A stretch of DNA of 64,000 bases from Actinokineospora xionganensis (GCF_014323725.1 NZ_JABVED010000003.1:467365-531364), one strand, 5' to 3'; positions 1-8,769 are shown, numbered from the stretch's first letter. Translations and numbers: made by a program. Notes: generated from the sequence alone by a model not told the origin.

Positions 1-1367
1 CAGGTCGACCCGGTGCGTCTGGCCAGGCAGCGCTGCTCGATCACGCCGAGGTAGCGCTCCCGCCAGAAGTCCGGCACACCGCAGTCGACCAGCCCCTCGT
101 GCGCCATCGGCAGCAGCTTGCGCAGCACCAGTTCGTCCGGCGGGATCCAGCCCATGCCGGGCCAGTACAGCTGGGCGTCGAAGGCGTGCCGGGCGCCGGA
201 GTAGAGGTTCTCCTCCGCCGCCTGGAACGACATCTGTGTCCACACTGGACGCTCCTCGTTCGTCAGCGCTCGCTGGGCGCCGTAGAAGAAGGCGGCATTG
301 GCCATCAGGTCGATGACCGTGGGGCCCGAGGGCAGCACCCGGTTCTCCACGCGCAGGTGGGGGACGCCGTCCATGACGTCGTACACCGGCCGGTTCCAGC
401 GCCAGATGGTGCCGTTGTGCAGCCGCAGCTCCGCGAGTTTGGGCGCCCGTCCCGAATCCAGCGCCTCGAACGGGTCCTCCTCGTCGACTTCCGGGAGCAG
501 GCCGGGGAAGTAGCGGACGTTCTCCTCGAACAGATCGAAGATCGACGTGATCCACCGCTCGCCGAACCACACCCGAGGTCGCACACCCTGGTTCTTGAGT
601 TCCTGTGGCCGGGTGTCGGTGGCCTGCTCGAACAGCGGGATGCGCGTCTCGTGCCACAAAGCCTTGCGCAGCAGGAAAGGTGAGTTGGCGGCGAGCGCGA
701 CCTGAACGCCCGCAAGGCACTGCGCGGCGTTCCAGTTCGGGGCGAACTTGTCCGGCGGCACCTGCAGGTGTAGTTGCGCGGACGTGCACGCCGACTCCGC
801 GAGGATCGAGTCCTGCAGGCTGCGCAAGCGTTCCACGCGCTGGCCGGGCAGCGCGGTGCCCTCCATGTTGAGCAGCATCTCCTCGCCGCGCGCGGCGAAG
901 ATCTGGTCGTTGAGCTGGCGGTAGCGCGGACTCTGCGAGAGCCACTTCGACTGGAAGTGCTCGCCGCGCAGCGTCGGCAGCGTGCCGATCATGACGAGCG
1001 TGGCGCCCGCGTCCTGCGCCTTCTCGCCCGCGTCGGCGAGTGTGGCGCGCAACTCGGTCTCCAGATCCGGCGATTGGTCCCCGCGCAACGGCCTGGGCCG
1101 AACGTTGAGCTCGAGATTGTGCTGGCCGAGTTCGGTCGTGTAGCTGGGGTCGTCGATCTTCTCCAGCACCGTGGTGTTGAGCATGGCGGGCCGCAGCGAA
1201 CTGTCGACCAGGCTCAGTTCGATCTCCAGGCCCATCCATGGCGGGGACTCCGCGAAGCCGCCTTCGTTGAGCATCCGCTCCAATGCGTCCAGACACCGCT
1301 GCACTTTCTGGCGGTATCGCTGCCGGTCTTCCTGGCTGAAAGCATCGGTCGTGAGGTCCTGCCCCAT
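1..1367 (-). CDS. Glutamate-cysteine ligase, GCS2 family (3' end outside window)
   Basis: The 455 visible residues belong to the GCS2 family, whose members ligate glutamate to cysteine or a related amine with ATP in the cytoplasm. Near the N-terminus MGLEIELSLVD carries the metal-binding acidic pattern. GQHNLELN follows, and later come LRLHNGTIWRWNRPVYDV and HLRVENRVLPSGPT, which are typical of this family. The ATG at 1367 is preceded by GGGGAGGA at a good distance, which fixes the start. The C-terminus lies before base 1. In actinomycetes relatives serve mycothiol-era thiol metabolism or ergothioneine synthesis, but the substrate cannot be read from this fragment. The gene points away from the SpoU gene and shares an upstream region of about 175 bp with it. 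Confidence 0.85.
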   Translation of the reverse strand, partial: MGQDLTTDAFSQEDRQRYRQKVQRCLDALERMLNEGGFAESPPWMGLEIELSLVDSSLRPAMLNTTVLEKIDDPSYTTELGQHNLELNVRPRPLRGDQSPDLETELRATLADAGEKAQDAGATLVMIGTLPTLRGEHFQSKWLSQSPRYRQLNDQIFAARGEEMLLNMEGTALPGQRVERLRSLQDSILAESACTSAQLHLQVPPDKFAPNWNAAQCLAGVQVALAANSPFLLRKALWHETRIPLFEQATDTRPQELKNQGVRPRVWFGERWITSIFDLFEENVRYFPGLLPEVDEEDPFEALDSGRAPKLAELRLHNGTIWRWNRPVYDVMDGVPHLRVENRVLPSGPTVIDLMANAAFFYGAQRALTNEERPVWTQMSFQAAEENLYSGARHAFDAQLYWPGMGWIPPDELVLRKLLPMAHEGLVDCGVPDFWRERYLGVIEQRCLARRTGST

Positions 1368-1542
1368 GCCGTCCTCCCCGTCCGGCCGGATCGTCCGGCA
1401 TCCGTGCGGGAAGCCAACGTTTTCACAGGGTTGTGGTCCTTGCTAGCGGCCAAATTGGTGCCGTGAGTTATGTCGATGTCACGCTGAGCAAGCAGTGTCG
1501 GTTGCCGCCCGGTTCGGGCCCGACCATGCGAAACTGCGCGGT

Positions 1543-2373
1543 GTGGCGCAGGTGATCGAGGTGACCGATTCGTCGGATCCCAGGCTGGACGACTTCCGGG
1601 ACTTGTCGTCCGCCGACCGGCGCCCGGACCGGCCCGGCGGACGCGGTCTCGTCATCGCCGAAGGGGTCGTCGTGGTGCAGCGGCTGCTGGCCTCCCGCTA
1701 CCCCGTCCGCGGACTCCTCGGGGTCCGGCGCCGGATCGAGGCGCTGGGTCCCGAACTCGACGGACTCGACGTGCCCGCGTACGTGGCAACGGCTGAGGTC
1801 ATGGCCGAGACCGTCGGCTTCCACCTCAACCGCGGGGTGCTCGCCGCGGCCGACCGCGCGGTCCCGCCCGACGTCGCCGAGTTGGCCGCCGAGGCCAGGG
1901 TTCTGGCGGTCCTCGAAGGGGTCGGCGACCACGAGAACCTGGGTTCGATCTTCCGCAACGCGGCGGCCCTGGGTGTGGACGGCGTGCTGCTCGGCCCGGG
2001 CTGCAGCGACCCCCTCTACCGGCGCAGTGTCCGGGTCTCGATGGGGCATGTGCTCGCGGTGCCGTTCGCCCCGCTCGAACCGTGGCCCGATGGGCTCAAA
2101 TGGTTGCGCGACAGCGGATTTCGGGTATTGGCACTCACCCCGGCGGCCGGTTCGGTACCGCTGTCCGAGGCCGTCCGGTCCGGCGAACGGGTGGCGGTGC
2201 TGCTGGGCTCCGAGGGGCCCGGTCTGACCGATGAGGCCATCGCCGCGGCGGACGCGGCGGTGCGCATCCCGATGGCGGGCGGGGTCGACTCGCTGAATGT
2301 GGCGACCGCGGGGGCGGTCGCCTTCTACGCGCTTGGTGGAGGGGACGACGGTGGAGCTGCACGCCAGGGATGA
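1543..2373 (+). CDS. TrmH/SpoU family RNA 2'-O-methyltransferase
   Basis: This is a SPOUT-class methyltransferase that uses SAM to methylate ribose in rRNA or tRNA. The three SpoU motifs are present in order: NLGSIFRNAAALGVDGVLL, then VAVLLGSEGPGL, then IPMAGGVDSLNVATAGAVAF, forming the trefoil-knot SAM site. An N-terminal substrate-binding part contains LVIAEGVVVVQRLL. The start is uncertain: GTG at 1543 or 1552 fits the conserved IEVTD beginning, while the frame is open back to 1495. No strong ribosome site distinguishes them. It overlaps the next gene by 23 nt, so the two are translationally linked. The pair matches mycobacterial Rv0881-Rv0882 in order. Confidence 0.88.
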   Translation: MAQVIEVTDSSDPRLDDFRDLSSADRRPDRPGGRGLVIAEGVVVVQRLLASRYPVRGLLGVRRRIEALGPELDGLDVPAYVATAEVMAETVGFHLNRGVLAAADRAVPPDVAELAAEARVLAVLEGVGDHENLGSIFRNAAALGVDGVLLGPGCSDPLYRRSVRVSMGHVLAVPFAPLEPWPDGLKWLRDSGFRVLALTPAAGSVPLSEAVRSGERVAVLLGSEGPGLTDEAIAAADAAVRIPMAGGVDSLNVATAGAVAFYALGGGDDGGAARQG

Positions 2374-2938
2374 GCGGGCGGTGCTGGTCGGACACGACGG
2401 CACGGCCGAGCGCGAGGTCGACCCGGACAGCCTCGCCTTGGGCGCCGACCTCGCGGCGTCGCTGCACGAGTGGGCGCGGGTGGTCGGAGCCGTGCACCGC
2501 AGTGAGGCGGGCGAGCCGGGTCAGGCCGGGTTCGTCGTGTCGCGGCGGGGCAGGCAGCTCGCGGGCCGCGTCGCGAACGCCATGGGCCGCCCGATCGGCT
2601 ACGTGGACCCGCTCACCGGCGAGGTGTCGGTGGTCGAGCCCGCCGAGCGTCCGAGCGCCCGGCGGCAACGGCCGCCCGAGCCGACGCCATGGCTCACCGG
2701 CCTGACCGTCGCCTTCTTCGCTTTCGTCTTCGTCGCGGTCGCGATCAACGGGCTTGCCGTCACCCTGGCCGAGACCAGCCCGCTGCTGGGTGTCGGATCG
2801 AACCTCGTGGTCACCGCGGGCCTGCTGCCCTCGATCTGGCTGGCCCGCCGCACCCCGGTCCTGCGCTGGTTGGCAGTGGGGACGGCCGCGGGCATCGCCG
2901 TGGGCTGGATCGGGCTGCCGTTCATCCTGTTCGGCTGA
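2351..2938 (+). CDS. DUF2537 family membrane protein
   Basis: The protein has about 195 residues. A soluble N-terminal half (ELHARDERAVLVGHDG onward) is followed from about residue 115 by three hydrophobic segments: GLTVAFFAFVFVAVAING, a segment around LVVTAGLLPSIWLA, and the C-terminal GIAVGWIGLPFILFG. This arrangement fits the actinobacterial DUF2537 family, whose function is unknown. The GTG at 2351 is chosen because GGAGGGG lies about 8 nt upstream and the family begins here; longer in-frame extensions lie inside the methyltransferase gene. Coupling to the SpoU gene is conserved in mycobacteria (Rv0882), which suggests an old association without naming a role. Confidence 0.8.
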   Translation: MELHARDERAVLVGHDGTAEREVDPDSLALGADLAASLHEWARVVGAVHRSEAGEPGQAGFVVSRRGRQLAGRVANAMGRPIGYVDPLTGEVSVVEPAERPSARRQRPPEPTPWLTGLTVAFFAFVFVAVAINGLAVTLAETSPLLGVGSNLVVTAGLLPSIWLARRTPVLRWLAVGTAAGIAVGWIGLPFILFG

Positions 2939-2972
2939 CTTGACGTGCGGGTCCCGCCGGGATATAAATCCA

Positions 2973-2990
2973 CTCGGTTATACAACCGAG
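2973..2990. promoter_or_regulatory. Inverted-repeat operator of the ArsR regulator
   Basis: CTCGGTT-ATAC-AACCGAG is a perfect 7-bp inverted repeat just upstream of the ArsR start. GGTTAT recurs at 2992-2997, giving a second partial half-site. ArsR regulators of SRPBCC operons commonly bind such a site at their own promoter, so autorepression is inferred. Confidence 0.65.
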
Positions 2991-3000
2991 AGGTTATGGA

Positions 3001-3330
3001 ATGGCTGTCGACCAGTTGGACGCGACCTTCGCCGCGCTCGCCGACCCGACCCGGCGGGCGATCCTCAAGCGGCTCAAGTCGGGCGAGGCCACGGTCATGG
3101 AACTGGCCGCGCCGTTCGAGATGAGCCAGCCCGCGATCTCCAAGCACCTCAAGGTGTTGGAACGGGCGGGCCTGATCTCCCGCGGCCGCGACGCGCAACG
3201 GCGCCCGTGCAGGCTGGAACCGGGTCCGCTCAAGGCGGCGACGGACTGGCTGGAGAACTACCGCCGCTACTGGGAAGAGCAGTACCAACGCCTCGACGCA
3301 CTGCTCGACGTGCTCAAAGAGGAGACCTGA
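3001..3330 (+). CDS. ArsR-family winged-helix regulator
   Basis: This is a 109-residue ArsR-type DNA-binding protein. FAALADPTRRAILKRL opens the domain and the recognition region is FEMSQPAISKHLKVLERAGL. The usual ArsR metal-binding cysteine motif is missing, as is normal for the subgroup paired with SRPBCC (AHSA1) proteins. The following gene starts inside its stop codon (TGATG), so regulator and SRPBCC protein are translationally coupled, with a VOC gene next. It probably represses this operon through the inverted repeat at 2973-2990. The inducing ligand is unknown. Confidence 0.9.
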   Translation: MAVDQLDATFAALADPTRRAILKRLKSGEATVMELAAPFEMSQPAISKHLKVLERAGLISRGRDAQRRPCRLEPGPLKAATDWLENYRRYWEEQYQRLDALLDVLKEET

Positions 3331-3806
3331 TGACCGTCACCATCACCACCCCGTCGCCCACGGAACTGGCCGTCACCCGCTCGTTCGACGCCCCGCGAGC
3401 GCTGGTCTTCGACGCTTTGACCAAGCCCGAACTGCTGAAACGCTGGCACGGCGCTCAAGGCTGGAACCTGATCGAGTGCGCGGTCGACCTGCGCGTCGGC
3501 GGTGACTGGCGGTTCGTCTCCCAGGGGCCCGGCGGCATCAAGATGGGCCACGGCGGCGTTTACCAAGAGATCGACGCCCCCGCCCGACTTGTGTACACGG
3601 AGTCGTATGACGACCAGTGGTTCGAGGGCGAAGCCCTGATCACGGCGACCCTCACGGAAACGGCGGGTCGCACGACCGTCCGCACGGTCCTGCGTTTCGG
3701 CTCGACGGAGATCCGAGACCTGGTCGCCGCGTCCCCGATGGAATCCGGAATCAGCCAAAGCTACGCACGCCTCGACGACGTGCTGGCCTCAGTGTCGAAA
3801 GGCTGA
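3330..3806 (+). CDS. SRPBCC (AHSA1-like) domain protein
   Basis: This 158-residue START/Bet v1-fold protein is of the AHSA1/SRPBCC type. Typical features are VTRSFDAPRALVFDALTKPE, LLKRWHGAQGWNL and the C-terminal SYARLDDVLA helix that closes the ligand cavity. Such proteins bind hydrophobic ligands and are the usual second member of ArsR-SRPBCC operons. The ATG overlaps the ArsR stop by one base. Its product is probably cytosolic, as no signal peptide is seen. The biochemical role cannot be deduced; ligand sensing or detoxification together with the VOC protein downstream is an inference from the operon. Confidence 0.85.
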   Translation: MTVTITTPSPTELAVTRSFDAPRALVFDALTKPELLKRWHGAQGWNLIECAVDLRVGGDWRFVSQGPGGIKMGHGGVYQEIDAPARLVYTESYDDQWFEGEALITATLTETAGRTTVRTVLRFGSTEIRDLVAASPMESGISQSYARLDDVLASVSKG

Positions 3807-3808
3807 CC

Positions 3809-4222
3809 ATGAACTGGACCCTGGAAGTCGTAGTCGTACCGGTCACGGACGTGGCCCGCGCCAAGAAGTTCTACGCCGAAACCCTCGGCTTCAACGTCGA
3901 CCACGACACCTTCGTCAGCGAGGAGATGCACGTCATCCAGCTGACACCGCCCGGATCGGGCTGCTCGATCGTCATCGGCAAGGGCGTCGGCGTCATGGAA
4001 CCCGGCTCCCTGCAAGGCCTGCAGCTGGTGGTGAACGACCTGCGAGCCGCGCACAAGCAGCTGACTGAGCGCGGGGTTGAAGTCAGCGAAATCCGCGTGG
4101 CGGGCCCGAACGGCTTCGAACCGGCTGTCGACGGGGACGAACTGAACAACGCGGGCTTCTGCTTCTTCACCGACCCGGACGGAAACGGTTGGGCGGTACA
4201 GCAGATCACCGCCCGCCCCTAA
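3809..4222 (+). CDS. VOC-family (glyoxalase/bleomycin-resistance fold) protein
   Basis: The 137-residue protein has the paired beta-alpha-beta-beta-beta modules of the vicinal-oxygen-chelate superfamily. It begins with VVVPVTDVARAKKFYAETLGF and ends with FCFFTDPDGNGWAVQQIT, the last motif carrying the DPDGN turn typical of the family. Members are metal-dependent isomerases, dioxygenases or drug-binding proteins. The gene starts two bases after the SRPBCC stop, so it belongs to the same operon under ArsR control. Its stop codon is followed almost at once by the first 21-nt-unit inverted repeat. Substrate unknown. Confidence 0.85.
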   Translation: MNWTLEVVVVPVTDVARAKKFYAETLGFNVDHDTFVSEEMHVIQLTPPGSGCSIVIGKGVGVMEPGSLQGLQLVVNDLRAAHKQLTERGVEVSEIRVAGPNGFEPAVDGDELNNAGFCFFTDPDGNGWAVQQITARP

Positions 4223-4224
4223 CC

Positions 4225-4318
4225 CGCGAGTCCAACGTCCAAGACAGTGAGTCCAACGTTCAGAGCAGTGACCCGGGCTCTGAACGTTGGACTCGATGTT
4301 CTGAACGTTGGACTCGCG
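4225..4318. repeat. 21-nt-unit intergenic inverted repeat, copy A
   Basis: Two 21-nt units on the left begin GAGTCCAACGTCC and GAGTCCAACGTTC. The right arm carries their reverse complements, also with 21-nt phasing, and both outer ends carry CGC. A loop of about 10 nt around ACCCGG separates the arms. The left outer unit differs from its partner at several bases, while the inner pair matches closely. The element lies between the convergent VOC and RibD-type genes, starting 2 nt after the VOC stop. It could act as a bidirectional terminator hairpin, but there is no T-run. Same family as the copies at 12563, 22199, 28642 and 45555. Confidence 0.9.
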
Positions 4319-4334
4319 AGTTGGTGTGGGCGGG

Positions 4335-4910
4335 TCAGTGGGCGACGTCGAAGACCAGCTTCTGGATGCCGTTCGAGTAGGACTCGCTCTCGACCAGCTT
4401 GAGGTTCTGCTTGTCCTTGTCGGCGTCGCTGAACAGGCGCTTGCCCGCGCCGAGCAGGACGGGGAAGACCAGCAGGTTGTAACGGTCGATGAGGCCCGCG
4501 TCGGCAAGGGCGCGGTTCAGCGCGGCGCTGCCGTGGACGATGATCGAGCCACCCTCGGTCTCCTTGAGCGCGGCGACGTCGTCGAGCGAGCGCAGGATGG
4601 TGATGTCGCCCCAGTTGGACACCAGGTCCTTCTCCTGCAGCGTGGTCGACACGACGTACTTCGGCATCGCGTTGTAGTCCTTGAAGTCCTCGGTCATCGT
4701 CGGCCACACCGGCGAGAACGACTCGTAGCTGACCCGGCCCATCATCATGGCCGACGCCTCGCCCTGCTCCTGGCCCTTGAGCTCGTAGGCGGCCTCGTCG
4801 AACTCGACGTCGTTGAAGGTCCAGCCTGTGTTGCGGTAGCCCGGTTCCCCGCCGGGCGCCTCGATGACGCCGTCGAGCGAGACGAACGCGGTGGTGATCA
4901 GGGTGCGCAT
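4335..4910 (-). CDS. Dihydrofolate-reductase-family protein (RibD C-terminal type)
   Basis: This 191-residue protein has the RibD C-terminal/DHFR fold, which binds NADPH and reduces pterin- or pyrimidine-like substrates. The pattern is MRTLITTAFVSLDGVIEAPG at the N-terminus, ASAMMMGRVSYESF in the cofactor region, GSIIVHGSAALNRALADAGL, and LLVFPVLLGAGKRLF near the end. The ATG at 4910 has AAGGAG 7 nt upstream and fits family starts, so the 11-residue upstream extension is rejected. It stands alone. Its promoter region contains a perfect GTTCG-A-CGAAC repeat at 4947-4957. The exact reaction is unknown; many relatives are solitary stress or antibiotic-associated reductases. Confidence 0.85.
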   Translation of the reverse strand: MRTLITTAFVSLDGVIEAPGGEPGYRNTGWTFNDVEFDEAAYELKGQEQGEASAMMMGRVSYESFSPVWPTMTEDFKDYNAMPKYVVSTTLQEKDLVSNWGDITILRSLDDVAALKETEGGSIIVHGSAALNRALADAGLIDRYNLLVFPVLLGAGKRLFSDADKDKQNLKLVESESYSNGIQKLVFDVAH

Positions 4911-5002
4911 TGGTAACTCCTTGTTGTTCTGCTGTGCTGTCAATCAGTTCGACGAACGGGAGTGCGTCGAATCGACACTCGCGCCGAAAACTTGATGCTC
5001 GG

Positions 5003-6880
5003 TCAGGCCAGGGAATCCTGCCAGGCAGTGTGCAGGTCCGCGAAGTGACCGGTGTTCGCGATCAGCTCCGCGGGCGAGCCGTCCTCCACGATGCGTCCGT
5101 CAGCCACCACCAGCACCCGGTCGGCGATCAAGACCGTCGACAGGCGGTGGGCGATGATCAATGCCGTGCGGTCCGCCAACACCGACTCCAGTGCCGTCTG
5201 CACCGCCCGCTCCGTCGGCACGTCCAAGCTTGACGTCGCCTCGTCCAGCACCAGCACCGCCGGGTCCGCGAGGAAGGCGCGGGAGAAGGCGACCATCTGG
5301 CGTTGACCCGCCGATAGCCTGCCCCCTCGCTTGCGGACGTCGGTGTCGTAGCCCTCCGGCAGCGCCTCGATGAACGTGTCGGCGCCCACTGCCCGCGCCG
5401 CCGCCTCGATCTCCGCGCGGGTGGCGTCCGGGCGGCCGAGGGCGATGTTGTCGGCGACCGAGCCCGCGAACAGGAAGTTCTCCTGGGTCACCATCACCAC
5501 CGAGGCACGAAGGTCGACATCGGACACCGACCGCAGGTCGACCCCGTCGAGCAGCACCGCGCCGGATGACGGGTCGTAGAAGCGGGCGACAAGCTTGGCC
5601 ACCGTCGACTTGCCCGCGCCGGTCGCGCCCACCAACGCCACTGTCTGGCCCGCCGGGATGGTCAGGTCGAACTTCGGCAGGACCACCGGACCCGTGGGGG
5701 AGTAGCGGAACTCCACTTGGGCGAACTGCACCGACCGGCCGCCCGCGTGCGGCCGCAGGGTGACCGGGTTCGCCGGGTCGAGGACGTCTGGCTCCTCTTC
5801 CAGCAGACCGGAGATCTTCTCCAGGGCCGCGGTCGCCGAGGTATAGGAGTTGGCGACCATGGCCAGGTCGTCCAGCGGGTCGTAGAACCGGCGCAGGTAA
5901 AGGGTGAACGCCGTGAGGACGCCCAGTTCCAGCCCGCCGTTCGCGACCCGGTAGGCGCCGATCGCGAGGACCATGGCCAGCGACAGGTTGCCCACCAGTC
6001 GAACCGTCATCGTGAACCGGGCGACCACGTTGAGGGCCTTGCTGTTCGCGCCGCGGAAGCTCTCGTTCAGCTCGTCCATGATGGACTCGTTGCGCGACTC
6101 GCGGCGGAAGGCCTGCACGGCCCGCATGCCGTTCATGGTCTCGACGAACTGGACGATGATCTTGGCGATCGAGCCGCGGGTGTCGCGGTAGGCCTGGCCG
6201 GAGTTGCGGTAGAACCACCTGGTCACCAGCAGCAGCGGGATGAACCCGGCGAGCACCAGCAGCGCCATCGGGGTGTCCAGCACCAGCAGCAGCACCGCGA
6301 TGCCCGCGACGGACAGGATGGCCGACAGCAGGTCGTCGAGGCCGTCCTCCAGCAGGTCGTCGAGGGAGTCGAGGTCGCTGGTGAGCCTGGAGATCACCTT
6401 CCCGGACGTGTAGGACTCGTGGAACGACAGCGAAAGTCGCTGCGAGTGCCGGAAAATGCGCATCCGCAGGTCCAACAGCACGTCCTCGCCGATGCGCCCG
6501 GACAGCCGCAGGAACAGGTACCGCAGGCCCGCCGAGCCGACGCTGGTGATCACGTACGCCGCCACGCACCACGCCATCACCGACGGATCGCCGTCGATCG
6601 CGGCGGGGATGCCGGAGTCGATGGCGATCGCGATGATCAGCGGGCCCGCCAGGGTCGCGGCGTTGTCGGCCACGACGAACAGCAGGGCGAGCAGCGCCTG
6701 GCCCAGGTGCGGCCGGATCAGCGAGCCCAGCAACCTGCGGGAGCGCGCCTTCAGCTTGAGGCTGGTCGCGTACGCGACCTCCTCGGTGTCCTCGGCGGCG
6801 ACCCCGCGCCAGGCCTCGGCCTCGCGCGGGCTCTCGACGCTGTCCTTGGCATGGTCGGCGGCGTCCTGTGGCGCGCTCAC
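5003..6880 (-). CDS. ABC exporter half-transporter (canonical Walker B subunit)
   Basis: This 625-residue fusion of six transmembrane helices and a nucleotide-binding domain is typical of type IV ABC exporters. In the NBD are Walker A GATGAGKST (418-426), signature LSAGQ (522-526), Walker B ending D546-E547, and switch His 578 in IIAHRLST. The catalytic Glu is present, but the signature has Ala for the usual Gly. A hydrophilic N-terminal extension of about 50 residues precedes the membrane domain. The GTG start overlaps the stop of the upstream exporter gene by 4 nt, so the two halves are co-translated and very likely form a heterodimer. Substrate unknown; multidrug or lipid export is usual for such pairs. 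Confidence 0.92.
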   Translation of the reverse strand: MSAPQDAADHAKDSVESPREAEAWRGVAAEDTEEVAYATSLKLKARSRRLLGSLIRPHLGQALLALLFVVADNAATLAGPLIIAIAIDSGIPAAIDGDPSVMAWCVAAYVITSVGSAGLRYLFLRLSGRIGEDVLLDLRMRIFRHSQRLSLSFHESYTSGKVISRLTSDLDSLDDLLEDGLDDLLSAILSVAGIAVLLLVLDTPMALLVLAGFIPLLLVTRWFYRNSGQAYRDTRGSIAKIIVQFVETMNGMRAVQAFRRESRNESIMDELNESFRGANSKALNVVARFTMTVRLVGNLSLAMVLAIGAYRVANGGLELGVLTAFTLYLRRFYDPLDDLAMVANSYTSATAALEKISGLLEEEPDVLDPANPVTLRPHAGGRSVQFAQVEFRYSPTGPVVLPKFDLTIPAGQTVALVGATGAGKSTVAKLVARFYDPSSGAVLLDGVDLRSVSDVDLRASVVMVTQENFLFAGSVADNIALGRPDATRAEIEAAARAVGADTFIEALPEGYDTDVRKRGGRLSAGQRQMVAFSRAFLADPAVLVLDEATSSLDVPTERAVQTALESVLADRTALIIAHRLSTVLIADRVLVVADGRIVEDGSPAELIANTGHFADLHTAWQDSLA

Positions 6881-8643
6881 GTGCTCACCTCCTCACGGTC
6901 CATAGTGGACAACAGTGCTCGGTAATCCTCGTTGTGTGCCAACAGTTCCGAGTGCTGTCCGACGGCGATGATGCGTCCGCCGTCGAGCATCGCGACCCGG
7001 TCGGCCAGCTGCACGGTGCTCGGCCGGTGCGCCACGACCAGCGCGGTCACGTCCTTGAGGACGCTGCGCAGCGCGTGTTCGACCTCGGCCTCGGTGTGCA
7101 CGTCGAGCGCCGACAGCGGGTCGTCGAGCACCAGGACCTGCGGCTTGCCGAGCACCGCCCGGGCCAGCGCGAGCCGCTGCCGCTGCCCGCCGGACAGCGA
7201 CAGCCCCTGCTCGCCGATCCGCGTGTCCAGCCCCCACGGCAGCTTGTCGACGAACTCCTCCGCCTGCGCGATCCGCAGGGCCTCGCGGACCTGCGCGTCC
7301 GTCACGTCCTCCGCGCCGAGCGCCACGTTCTCCCGGACGCTCGCGGAGAACAGCACCGGCTCCTCGAACGCCGTCGCGACCGCGGTGCGCAGGTCGTCGA
7401 GCGTCAGGTCCCGCACGTCCACGCCGTCGATCGTGACCCGGCCCGCCGTCACGTCGGCCAGCCGAGGCACCAACGCGGTGAGCGTCGTCTTGCCCGACCC
7501 GGTCGCGCCGACCAGCGCGATCGTCTCGCCCGGGCGCACGTCGAGGTCGACCCCGCGCAGGGTGTCGCGCTCGGCGCCCGGGTACCGGAAGTGGACGCCC
7601 TCGAACCGGAGGCTGCCCACACCGTCGGCGGGCAGGCGCTTCGGCTCGGCCGGGCCGGTCACGGAGATCTCGGCGTCGCGGACCTCCCAGTACCGCTCAC
7701 ATGCCGTCGCGGCGTCGTTGGTCTCCGCCAGCAGCCACCCGATCGAGTCGGTCGGCCAGCGCAGGTAGGTCGCCACCGTGATGCCCGCCACCAGGGTGCC
7801 GACCGTCATCGACCCCTCGACGACGCCGGTCGCACCGAACAGCAGCATCGCGCCGATCCCCAGCTCGGGCAGCATGATGATCGCCGCCCACAGGACCGCC
7901 AGGACCCGGATCTTGTGCAGCTCCGTCTTCCGCAGCTCCTTCGCCTCCGCGGCGAACCGCTCCGCCAGATGCCTGCCGCGCCCGAAGGCCTTGAGCACCC
8001 GGATGCCCAGGACGGACTCCTCGACAGTTGTCGCCAAATCGCCTGCCTGGTCCTGCGAACGCCGCGACAGCACCGAGTACTTCGACTCGTACTGCGTGGA
8101 GATCAGCACCAGCGGAGCCGTGCAGACCAGCGTGATGAGACCGAGCGTGGGGGACAGGACGAACAGCACCGCCAACCCGGCCAGCAGCGTCAGGGTGTTG
8201 ACCACCAGGAAGATCACGCCGAACGCGATGTACCGGCGCAGCGTCGACAGGTCCGACACCGCGCGGGAGAGCAGCTGCCCGGACTGCCACCGGTCGTGAA
8301 ACGCGATCGGCAGCCGCTGCAGGTGCTGGTAGAGGTCCATCCGCAGGGCGGCCTCGACCTGCGTGCTCGGCCGCACGATCAGCCTGCGGCGCACGTAGAA
8401 CAGGATCGCCTCGGTGGACCCGAGCACCGCCACCGCCAACACCAGCCATGGCAGCGGAGCGGTGTCGCGCGCGGCGACCGGGCCGTCGAGGATGCGCAGG
8501 ATGATCAGCGGGATCGTCAGGCCGCACACCATCGAGCCGAGCACGGCCACCGCCGAACCGATCATCCGACTGCGAACGGGTCGCAGGTAAGGCAGGAGTC
8601 TGAGCAGCACCCAGACCCGCGTTCCCTGCCGTTCGGTGTCCAT
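6877..8643 (-). CDS. ABC exporter half-transporter (degenerate Walker B subunit)
   Basis: This is the first gene of the exporter pair, 588 residues, with six membrane helices then an NBD. It shows Walker A GATGSGKTT (379-387), perfect signature LSGGQ (483-487) and Walker B VLVLDDP. Asp508 sits where the catalytic Glu is normally found, and His539 lies in VVAHRPST. Substitution of the catalytic Glu is a hallmark of the degenerate ATP site in heterodimeric exporters such as LmrCD and TM287/288. In a head-to-tail dimer this Walker B would face the LSAGQ signature of its partner, so both defects fall in the same site. The ATG follows a short upstream region of about 125 bp. Confidence 0.92.
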   Translation of the reverse strand: MDTERQGTRVWVLLRLLPYLRPVRSRMIGSAVAVLGSMVCGLTIPLIILRILDGPVAARDTAPLPWLVLAVAVLGSTEAILFYVRRRLIVRPSTQVEAALRMDLYQHLQRLPIAFHDRWQSGQLLSRAVSDLSTLRRYIAFGVIFLVVNTLTLLAGLAVLFVLSPTLGLITLVCTAPLVLISTQYESKYSVLSRRSQDQAGDLATTVEESVLGIRVLKAFGRGRHLAERFAAEAKELRKTELHKIRVLAVLWAAIIMLPELGIGAMLLFGATGVVEGSMTVGTLVAGITVATYLRWPTDSIGWLLAETNDAATACERYWEVRDAEISVTGPAEPKRLPADGVGSLRFEGVHFRYPGAERDTLRGVDLDVRPGETIALVGATGSGKTTLTALVPRLADVTAGRVTIDGVDVRDLTLDDLRTAVATAFEEPVLFSASVRENVALGAEDVTDAQVREALRIAQAEEFVDKLPWGLDTRIGEQGLSLSGGQRQRLALARAVLGKPQVLVLDDPLSALDVHTEAEVEHALRSVLKDVTALVVAHRPSTVQLADRVAMLDGGRIIAVGQHSELLAHNEDYRALLSTMDREEVST

Positions 8644-8769
8644 GAGGCCCCCTGTCGCCTCGATCGACGTTAGCCACGGAGCGTGGCCGGGTCATCTGAA
8701 TTACGAGCGTTCCCCCTCCAGGGCGGTGGAGGGCAAGCCGTCCGTTATGGAGCGCGGCATGATGAAGCC

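Noticed and set aside
99..683. Plus-strand frame at the start of the window
   Set aside because: It is antisense to the GCS2 ligase, whose family motifs are clear on the minus strand.
6868..8673. Long plus-strand frame opposite the ABC exporter gene
   Set aside because: It is antisense to a gene with complete Walker motifs and has the Arg/Gln/His-rich composition usual for shadow frames in high-GC DNA.
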